Below are positions 58,252-64,000 of a stretch of DNA of 64,000 nt, piece after piece. The position numbers and the translations under genes are program-made. The DNA comes from JACQFZ01 sp041485885 (lineage in GTDB: Bacteria; Pseudomonadota; Gammaproteobacteria; Acidiferrobacterales; Sulfurifustaceae): positions 38,819 through 102,818 of the forward strand of contig JBGPKL010000008.1 of NCBI GenBank assembly GCA_041485885.1, read 5' to 3'. The notes below the pieces were generated by a model. It was given only the letters and a program-made list of their open reading frames with translations. It was not told the origin of the DNA and did not search any database. Position 1 is the first letter of the stretch, and the number at the start of each line of letters is the position of its first letter.

Positions 58252-59340
58252 TTGTCGCACGCCTCGCCCGGTGATTTTCCGATCGATTACTTCTCCGCCC
58301 GAGATCGTTTCCTCGCGCTCGCCGACACGCGCGGTGCGCGGGTAACGAGCTATCCGCTTGGCGCCCGCGGGCCGGGTGGCGAATCGCTGTCGATCGACGC
58401 GGCTTATCTCGGCGCACCGGAACCGCGGCGGTTGCTGCTCGTCTCCTCCGGCGTGCACGGCGTGGAAGGATTCGCCGGGAGCGCCGTGCAGCAGCGCTGG
58501 CTCGAAACGTTCGACCGCCGTCGACTCGGACATGAGTGCGGTTGCTTGCTCGTTCACGCGGTAAACCCCTGGGGTTTTGCATGGCGGCGGCGCGTCAACG
58601 AGCACAACGTCGACCTCAATCGTAACGCGCTCGAGCGCTTTCCCGGGCCGTCGAACGTGTTGTACCGCCAGCTCGATGCGTTGCTGAATCCACGCTCGCC
58701 ACCGCGACCCGACGGGTTTCTGTTGAAGGCCGCGTGGCTCGCGCTGCGACTCGGATTGGGATCCGTTAGGCAAGCCGCCATCGAGGGCCAGTACGAATTT
58801 CCGCGCGGACTTTTCTATGGCGGCGAGAAGATCGAAGAATCGATCGCGCACGTCGATAAAATCCTCGGCGACAAAAATTTCCGGCGTGTCGACGAGGTGC
58901 TCGCGCTCGACGTGCACACCGGCCTCGGCCGCTTCGGTACGTGTACCCTCTTGGTCGATTTTCCACAGGACTCGCCGCTCTACCGCGACCTGGCGCGTTG
59001 GTTCGGTCCCGAACTGCTCGCGAGCAGTCGGCCGAAAGATGCATTGGCCTATCCGGTCAGCGGCGGCGTGACAGACCTCATCGCCCGTCGCTTCGCCGGC
59101 GCGCGCGCTTACGTGGGCGTGCTCGAACTCGGCACGATTTCGGCGTTGCCGCTGTTTCTTGCGCTTCGTCTCGAGAATCGCGCCCACCACACCTGTGAGC
59201 CGAACGGTCGAGCTCTCGAGAGGGCGCGTGCGAGATTACGCGAAGCGTTTGCGCCGACGAGCACGAAGTGGCAAAGGCAGGTGCTTGCAAGGGGTGAGCG
59301 TGTGTTACAGCAAGCCGAGGAGGCGCTGTTGCGTTGTTGA
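58252..59340 (+). CDS. DUF2817 family M14-like peptidase
   Basis: 362 residues from TTG 58252. SSGVHGVEGFAGSAVQ (about 65-80) gives the HxxE zinc pair (His69, Glu72); VNPWGFAWRRRVNEHNVDLN and DVHTGLGRFG follow with the conserved His, as in zinc carboxypeptidases. DUF2817 substrates are unknown. There is no in-frame ATG near the domain start; GGAAGG (58238-58243) at eight bases supports TTG. No signal peptide. It starts 55 bases after the ParA-like gene, so the two may form an operon. Confidence 0.8.
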   Translation: MSHASPGDFPIDYFSARDRFLALADTRGARVTSYPLGARGPGGESLSIDAAYLGAPEPRRLLLVSSGVHGVEGFAGSAVQQRWLETFDRRRLGHECGCLLVHAVNPWGFAWRRRVNEHNVDLNRNALERFPGPSNVLYRQLDALLNPRSPPRPDGFLLKAAWLALRLGLGSVRQAAIEGQYEFPRGLFYGGEKIEESIAHVDKILGDKNFRRVDEVLALDVHTGLGRFGTCTLLVDFPQDSPLYRDLARWFGPELLASSRPKDALAYPVSGGVTDLIARRFAGARAYVGVLELGTISALPLFLALRLENRAHHTCEPNGRALERARARLREAFAPTSTKWQRQVLARGERVLQQAEEALLRC

Positions 59341-59492
59341 TCTTCCCACGCAAGACCATGCAGACCAGGTGACATTACGCGACAGCGGCGAGCGCAATCA
59401 GAATAAACGTCAATTGGCGCGCGAGAGCGGATTGCCTATCATCGCTCCATCGTGATGGGACAGGAATCCCGCGTACACCACAGGAGCACTCG

Positions 59493-60032
59493 ATGAGCCA
59501 GCCCACCCCGTTTCTCACCGACATCCAAACGCTGCGTCGACGCGCGCGCGAGCACATCGAGCAAGGCGCGGTCACGCCCGGCTACAAAGCCGACCGCGAG
59601 ACCGTCGTCAAGCTCCTGAACGAAGCGCTCGCGACCGAGATCGTGTGCACGCTGCGCTACAGGCGCCACTATTTCATGGCCACCGGCATCAACGCGCGAA
59701 GCGTCGCCGCCGAATTTCTCGAGCACGCGAACGAAGAGCAAGGCCACGCCGATCAAATCGCCGAGCGCATCGTGCAGCTCGGCGGCGAACCGAATTTTTC
59801 CCCGGACGGTATGCTGACGCGCAGTCACGCCGAGTACGTCGAAGGCGACTCGCTCATCGGCATGATCAAGGAAGATCTCGTCGCCGAGCGCATCGCGATC
59901 GACAGCTATCGCGACATGGTGAATTATCTCGGCAATAACGATCCGACGTCGCGGCGAATGTTGGAGGGGATCCTCGCGACGGAGGAAGAGCACGCCGACG
60001 ATCTCGTCAGCCTGCTCGAAGAGTTGCGCTAG
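59493..60032 (+). CDS. Ferritin-like (bacterioferritin family) protein
   Basis: 179 residues, a four-helix bundle with ligands in LNEALATEIVCTLRYRRHYF, FLEHANEEQGHADQIAERI, LVAERIAIDSYRDMV and ILATEEEHADDLVSLL. E..E..H spacing is conserved in both halves, so a di-iron centre is expected. It belongs to the bacterioferritin-like/Dps-like group used for iron storage or oxidative protection; a haem-ligand Met at the usual place is not evident. ATG 59493 has AGGAGC ahead. Confidence 0.82.
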   Translation: MSQPTPFLTDIQTLRRRAREHIEQGAVTPGYKADRETVVKLLNEALATEIVCTLRYRRHYFMATGINARSVAAEFLEHANEEQGHADQIAERIVQLGGEPNFSPDGMLTRSHAEYVEGDSLIGMIKEDLVAERIAIDSYRDMVNYLGNNDPTSRRMLEGILATEEEHADDLVSLLEELR

Positions 60033-60092
60033 CACCCGAACGCAGGGAAGCGCCGCAGCCGAGGCGCGGACAGGCGCCCCGACTCGCGAGGT

Positions 60093-60116
60093 GAAAAGTC
60101 CGTGGAAGGACTTTTC
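60093..60116. repeat. GAAAAGTCC..GGACTTTTC hairpin
   Basis: A perfect 9-base stem with loop GTGGAA after the ferritin-like gene and before the convergent glutaredoxin gene. It may act as a transcription stop; the T-run is only inside the stem. Confidence 0.5.
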
Positions 60117-60178
60117 AACATCCTGCTAGAGCAAGCGCATCTCGATCGCAATCGCCGGCGCCCTGGCGGCCGAATGGG

Positions 60179-60631
60179 CTATATCGAAAGCCCTAGCCGT
60201 TTTGTCGGAGAGATCGCCGGAGCGCCGTCCGAGCCGGGCGGCTTCTCACCGGTGCTTGAGGCGAACGTATACCCGATAGCGGAAAGCGCCTGAGCGATCT
60301 CATCGACGCGATAACCGTACACGATTTTCGGTCCGATCGCCGAAACCGGAACCCCTCGCCCCCGCAGCGCCCAGAACCCGAGCTGTCCTTGAAACGCCCG
60401 CTCGACGTCGATCTCGGTATACGGTACATGGCTCGCCGCAAGATCTGCTCGCAGGCGCTTGCAATAAGGACACCATTGCGTCGTATAGATCACCACGCGT
60501 GTGGAGTCCGCCGCCGGTACATGCGCGAACGCGGCGTAACGATCCAGCGCGAACAAAACCAGCGCGAGCGAGAACGCGGTAAACAAGAGAACGCGACGAA
60601 TCTTTGCGAGTCGGATGGCTTTTTCGTTCAT
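60179..60631 (-). CDS. Membrane-anchored glutaredoxin-like protein
   Basis: 150 residues. An N-terminal hydrophobic anchor (about 11-30, RRVLLFTAFSLALVLFALD) precedes a glutaredoxin domain: RVVIYTTQWCPYCKRLRADL (CPYC active site), VPYTEIDVE and GRGVPVSAIGPKIVYGY, with cis-Pro in GVPV. It is probably periplasm-facing or membrane-tethered. ATG 60631; it follows the kinase gene by 22 bases on the same strand and may be its operon partner. Confidence 0.85.
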   Translation of the reverse strand: MNEKAIRLAKIRRVLLFTAFSLALVLFALDRYAAFAHVPAADSTRVVIYTTQWCPYCKRLRADLAASHVPYTEIDVERAFQGQLGFWALRGRGVPVSAIGPKIVYGYRVDEIAQALSAIGYTFASSTGEKPPGSDGAPAISPTKRLGLSI

Positions 60632-60653
60632 GGTATCAACCACGAATAGATCG

Positions 60654-62117
60654 TCATGGCAAACGCCGCGCGCCCGGTTCCAGCCGGGCGAGGTTTCGTT
60701 GCGCGCCCTCGTGTCCCGCTTGCGCGGCGCGGCGATACCAGGCGATGGCGCTGCGCCGATCGCGTTCCACGCCGCGCCCTTTTTCATACATGGCGCCGAG
60801 CGAGAACTGCGCCTCCGCATACCCTTGCTGCGCCGACCGCTCGATCCACTGGCGCGCTTGCGACTCGTTGCGTATCGCCGCGGGACCCGTGGCAAGCAAC
60901 ATGCCCAGCCGAAACTGCGCCTGCCAGTTCCCCGCTTCCGCTTCGGACTTGAGCTGTTCGAACGACGCACGACGCTCCCGCAGGTTCTCCACCCGCTCGT
61001 TCGGAATTTGCGCGCGGCTCTCGGCAGCGGGTTCGGGAGAAGGAGCGAGGACCGCGGGAGGGCCGATTGCTCTTGGCGCCGGCGAAGCGGTGGTGGCGGC
61101 CGTCGCTGGAACGGCGGCGGGCGGCGTACGCACGTTTGCGTTCCTGTTCCACACCACCGCACCGACCGAAAGAACCACGGCGGCGACGAGCCACGGCCAA
61201 CGACGCGACGCGCTGACGGGGGTCGGATCGCTCGTCATGGATTGAGCGAGCGCTCGGGAGAGTTCATCGACGGACGCGAAGCGTCGCGCGGGCTCCTTTT
61301 CCATGCAACGCAGTACCGCGGCTTCAAGCGCCCGCGGGATATCCGGGCGAATCGAATGCGGGGGCGTGGGCCGCTCTTGAATTTGTTTCAACGCCACGGC
61401 GACCGGGGTCGGCGCCGCGAAGGCGCGCCGCGCGGTCAAACATTCGTAGAGAATCAGTCCGAGCGCGTAAATGTCCGAACGCGCATCGACGCCCCGACCC
61501 TGCGCTTGTTCCGGCGACATGTAAGCCGGAGTGCCGATGAGTGTCTGTGTCGCGGTTGAAGCCGGGTGCACCATGCGCGCAATTCCGAAGTCCATGAGCT
61601 TCACCGCTCCCGATGCGGTCAGCATGACGTTCTCGGGCTTCAAGTCACGGTGAACAATGCCCTGCGCATGCGCTTCGCTCAAGCCGGCGCCTATCTGCCG
61701 CGCGAGCGAGACGACGCGACCGAAAGGCAGTACCCCGGTGCGGTCGAGATGCGCCCGCAGCGTCACGCCGTCCACATACTCCATGCTGATATAAGCGAGC
61801 GACTCGACACGATTGAAGTCGTAAATGCGGCAAACGTTCTTGTGCGTGATGCGTCGCGCGAGGCGCAGCTCGTTCTTGAAGCGTTCCGCCATGGCCGGAT
61901 CGGTGGCGATCTCAGGGCGCAATACCTTCAGCGCCAAGACTTCCCCGGTTTCGCGGTCGCGCGCCTCGAAGACGTATCCCATTCCGCCCGATCCGATCTC
62001 TCGGCGCACTTCGTAACGCGCGCCGAGATGCACGAGCGATGGGTGCGCCGCGAACAACACTTGCCGGCGGACGTCCTCGTCGAGCCGCTCGGTCGGAGCC
62101 GAAGTTGGCGTCGTCAT
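60654..62117 (-). CDS. Ser/Thr protein kinase with Sel1 repeats
   Basis: 487 residues. Kinase domain (about 35-295): IGSGGMGYVFEARD, LALKVLR (Lys), VHRDLKPENVMLT, MDFGIARM and GTPAYMSPEQAQGRG. One membrane helix (about 312-330, WPWLVAAVVLSVGAVVW) is followed by a Pro/Ala-rich linker and a C-terminal pair of Sel1-like repeats (AQFRLGMLLATG, AEAQFSLGAMYEKGRGVERD). So the kinase is cytoplasmic and the repeats should be periplasmic. GAGG ahead of ATG 62117 fixes the start. Substrates unknown. Confidence 0.88.
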   Translation of the reverse strand: MTTPTSAPTERLDEDVRRQVLFAAHPSLVHLGARYEVRREIGSGGMGYVFEARDRETGEVLALKVLRPEIATDPAMAERFKNELRLARRITHKNVCRIYDFNRVESLAYISMEYVDGVTLRAHLDRTGVLPFGRVVSLARQIGAGLSEAHAQGIVHRDLKPENVMLTASGAVKLMDFGIARMVHPASTATQTLIGTPAYMSPEQAQGRGVDARSDIYALGLILYECLTARRAFAAPTPVAVALKQIQERPTPPHSIRPDIPRALEAAVLRCMEKEPARRFASVDELSRALAQSMTSDPTPVSASRRWPWLVAAVVLSVGAVVWNRNANVRTPPAAVPATAATTASPAPRAIGPPAVLAPSPEPAAESRAQIPNERVENLRERRASFEQLKSEAEAGNWQAQFRLGMLLATGPAAIRNESQARQWIERSAQQGYAEAQFSLGAMYEKGRGVERDRRSAIAWYRRAAQAGHEGAQRNLARLEPGARRLP

Positions 62118-62255
62118 GACCTCAAGTATATGCAACACCGGCGGGGCGATAGCGCGCGGTCGAGTTGCTGTGATCGTGCCGGCGGGCGGGGGCGAGCTTT
62201 CTTAGTGAGGCGCCTTTTGCCAAAATCCGCAACCCACGCCTATTGGAAGAACAAC

Positions 62256-63188
62256 ATGTCGGCTCTTATTTGTGGATCCTTCGCTTATGACACCATCATG
62301 GTGTTCCGCGATTATTTCAAGAACCACATTCTCCCCGACAAGATCCATCTCTTGAACGTCTCGTTTCAAGTACCGGTGATGCGCCGCGAGTTTGGTGGCT
62401 GCGCCGGGAACATCGCTTACAACCTAAAGCTGCTCGGCGGCGAGCCGTTGCCGATGGGGACGGTCGGCAAAGACTTCGCGCCCTACTCCGACTGGTTGGA
62501 TCGATGGAATATCGACCGGCGGCACATCAAAGTGCTGGAAGACAGCTACACGGCGCAGGCTTTTATCACGACGGATATGGCCGACAATCAGATCACCGCG
62601 TTTCATCCGGGCGCAATGAATCGCTCGCATGAAATCGCCGTATCGGAAGCGATTGGTGTTCGCATCGGGATCATCGCTCCGGACGGGCGCGATGGAATGA
62701 TCGAGCATGCCGCGCAATTTGCCGAGACTGGCATTCCTTTTGTATTCGATCCGGGCCAGGGCATGCCGCTTTTTAACGGCGAGGAATTGCTGCGCTTCAT
62801 CGATCAAGCGTCGTGGGTCGCACTCAACGACTACGAGGCGCAGCTCCTGCAGGAGCGAACCGGTGAGACTATCGAAGCGCTCGGGCGCCGAGTGGAAGCG
62901 ATCATCGTTACGCGCGGCGCCGAGGGCTCGCGCATTTACGCGCGAGCCAAGGCGATCGACATCGCCGCGGTGCAGGCGCATGAAGCGCTCGATCCGACCG
63001 GTTGCGGCGACGCGTATCGCGCGGGGTTGCTTTACGGACTCCAGAACAAACTCGATTGGGAAACGACCGGTCGGATTGCATCACTCATCAGCTCGATCAA
63101 AGTGGCTCACACCGGCACGCAAAATCATCGGCTCACGCGCGATGAGTTTTGGTCGCTCTTTCGAAGCAACTTCGGATACGTCCCTTGA
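62256..63188 (+). CDS. PfkB-family carbohydrate/adenosine kinase
   Basis: 310 residues. CGSFAYDTIMVFRDYFKNHI, FGGCAGNIAYNLKLLGGEPL, IIVTRGAEGSR, and the anion-hole motif DPTGCGDAYRAGLLYGL with the catalytic Asp (GCGD, where most kinases have GAGD). The pattern is that of the adenosine-kinase-like subgroup of proteobacteria. ATG 62256 (MSALIC) with GGAAGA upstream; the open frame further upstream is the reverse strand of the kinase gene. Confidence 0.85.
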   Translation: MSALICGSFAYDTIMVFRDYFKNHILPDKIHLLNVSFQVPVMRREFGGCAGNIAYNLKLLGGEPLPMGTVGKDFAPYSDWLDRWNIDRRHIKVLEDSYTAQAFITTDMADNQITAFHPGAMNRSHEIAVSEAIGVRIGIIAPDGRDGMIEHAAQFAETGIPFVFDPGQGMPLFNGEELLRFIDQASWVALNDYEAQLLQERTGETIEALGRRVEAIIVTRGAEGSRIYARAKAIDIAAVQAHEALDPTGCGDAYRAGLLYGLQNKLDWETTGRIASLISSIKVAHTGTQNHRLTRDEFWSLFRSNFGYVP

Positions 63189-63320
63189 ACTAAATGGCGA
63201 TAATCGGGCGGTCCGACGTGCGCTTCTTATCCACCCGTGATAACTACGGACTATCCGTGCGCCCGAGCGAGGCGTCGGAGTCGCCAGCACTCTATATATA
63301 GAGCCCTTGATGACATTCTG

Positions 63321-63377
63321 TTGACAACCACAAAATGTTGGGTTTAATCTGCGTCGGCTTAACTACATGTTGTGGTT
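63321..63377 (+). promoter_or_regulatory. nrdJ promoter with paired NrdR-like boxes
   Basis: -35 TTGACA (63321-63326), 16-base spacer, -10 TTTAAT (63343-63348). AACCACAAAATGTTGG (63327-63342) fills the spacer and ACTACATGTTGTGGTT (63362-63377) lies just downstream of the likely start; the two share ACCACA/TGTGGT-type arms in opposite orientation. NrdR usually binds two such 16-base boxes in RNR promoters. The 35-base centre spacing is a little longer than usual. Confidence 0.55.
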
Positions 63378-63431
63378 TTCGTATAAACTCGGCATATCCC
63401 GAATCTCAAGCCGTATAGAGGAGCACGAAGC

Positions 63432-64000
63432 ATGAACGCGGTTCCACTACAGGCCCTACACGCGCCCATCGAGATCCCCTATCAGGATGCTTCGCTTGAT
63501 ATCTGGGATAAGAAATACCGCCTTAAGACCAAGGACGATCAGATCATTGACCGAGACTTGAACGGCACTTATGCCCGAGTCGCACGGGCGCTCGCCGACG
63601 TCGAAATCCCGGAAAAACGTGCGCTTTGGTTCGAACACTTCCTATGGGCGCTGCAAAACGGCGCTATCCCGGCGGGACGCATCATATCGAACGCCGGCGC
63701 GCAAGAGCACAAGCCCGCGACGAGCACCATCAATTGCACGGTTTCCTGCACCGTTCCCGATTCCATGGACGGTATTCTTTCGGCTGTATACGAGGCCGGT
63801 CTGACGCTTAAAGCCGGGTGCGGCATCGGTTACGAGTTCTCTACCCTCCGCCCTAAAGGGGCGTTTGTGAGCGGGGCCGGAGCTTATACCTCCGGCCCCC
63901 TCTCTTTTATGGATATCTTCGACGCCATGTGCTTCACCGTCATGTCGGCCGGCGGCCGGCGCGGCGCGCAGATGGCGACTTTCGATATTGCGCATCCGGA
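63432..64000 (+). CDS. nrdJ: Adenosylcobalamin-dependent ribonucleotide reductase (5' part)
   Basis: The first 189 residues are visible; the gene runs off the right edge. IEIPYQDASLDIWDKKYRLK, a short N-terminus without a long ATP-cone, NAGAQEHKPATSTINCTVSC (the Cys that forms the reductant pair in class II enzymes), SMDGILSAVYEAGLTLKAGC and GIGYEFSTLRPKG are class II RNR markers. It would supply deoxyribonucleotides with or without oxygen, needing B12. ATG 63432 follows GAGGAGCACGAAGC. Confidence 0.9.
   Translation, partial: MNAVPLQALHAPIEIPYQDASLDIWDKKYRLKTKDDQIIDRDLNGTYARVARALADVEIPEKRALWFEHFLWALQNGAIPAGRIISNAGAQEHKPATSTINCTVSCTVPDSMDGILSAVYEAGLTLKAGCGIGYEFSTLRPKGAFVSGAGAYTSGPLSFMDIFDAMCFTVMSAGGRRGAQMATFDIAHP

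Overview
This 64 kb window is GC-rich chromosomal DNA from a gammaproteobacterium. The strongest evidence is gene order. From about 19.3 to 41.4 kb it carries chpC-chpA-pilJ-pilI-pilH-pilG on the minus strand, then gshA-gshB-tonB-algH-ruvX-pyrR-pyrB-pyrC' on the plus strand, then pilU-pilT (minus) and proC-yggT (plus). This is the arrangement known from Pseudomonas and relatives, without pilK, chpB and yggS. The fused indolepyruvate ferredoxin oxidoreductase, the ATP-grasp GshA and the B12-type ribonucleotide reductase suit an environmental gammaproteobacterium outside the well-studied genera. That placement is inference; no rRNA or tRNA gene was seen.

Layout. 0-5.4 kb is an accessory region of small genes and wreckage: a DUF5678-like/retropepsin-like protease pair, a truncated conserved gene, a frameshifted HigB-like toxin remnant, an IS3-type relic with 14-bp terminal inverted repeats, a DUF4258/YgiT toxin-antitoxin (TA) pair, a HAD hydrolase, two small membrane proteins and a CopG/RelE TA module with a readable promoter-operator. 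5.4-16 kb is central carbon metabolism on the minus strand: a 2-oxoacid:ferredoxin oxidoreductase fusion, then tkt-gap-pgk-pyk, then a thioredoxin-like protein. 16-19.2 kb holds a PhnD-like binding protein, a Phd/RelE TA module with a palindromic operator, and bioA. 19.3-29.6 kb is a Pil-Chp twitching chemosensory operon. 30-37 kb makes glutathione and the first steps of pyrimidines, including a dihydroorotase homologue that has lost metal ligands. 37-46.4 kb has twitching ATPases, proC-yggT, a dynamin-like GTPase, an AmpG-like permease and a DUF455 protein.

46.4-48.5 kb looks like a small integron gene-cassette array without an integrase in view (a CALIN). Two well-formed attC-like sites, one half-site and one weaker candidate separate minus-strand cassettes: a small membrane protein, a DUF4238 protein and a BrnT-type TA module. 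48.5-64 kb carries an alpha/beta hydrolase, a YbbA/YbbP exporter with divergent tesA, a DUF433/DUF5615 TA pair behind xth, pyrE, a bactofilin, a DUF4124-like coiled-coil protein, a ParA-like ATPase, a DUF2817 peptidase-like protein, a ferritin-like protein, a membrane glutaredoxin, a Ser/Thr kinase with Sel1 repeats, a PfkB-family kinase, and the start of nrdJ behind a promoter overlapped by paired NrdR-like boxes.

Intergenic DNA throughout is filled with non-coding palindromic repeats. One family is a double palindrome around an AATAATAT core (five copies, some partial). A second is built on CCCTCTCCC...GGGAGAGGG, with shared side modules and a TGCAC-GTTAR-GTGCA hairpin. A third is a 79-bp repeat near the left end. 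The most unusual items are the cassette array, these mosaic repeats, and the heavily reworked left accessory region.
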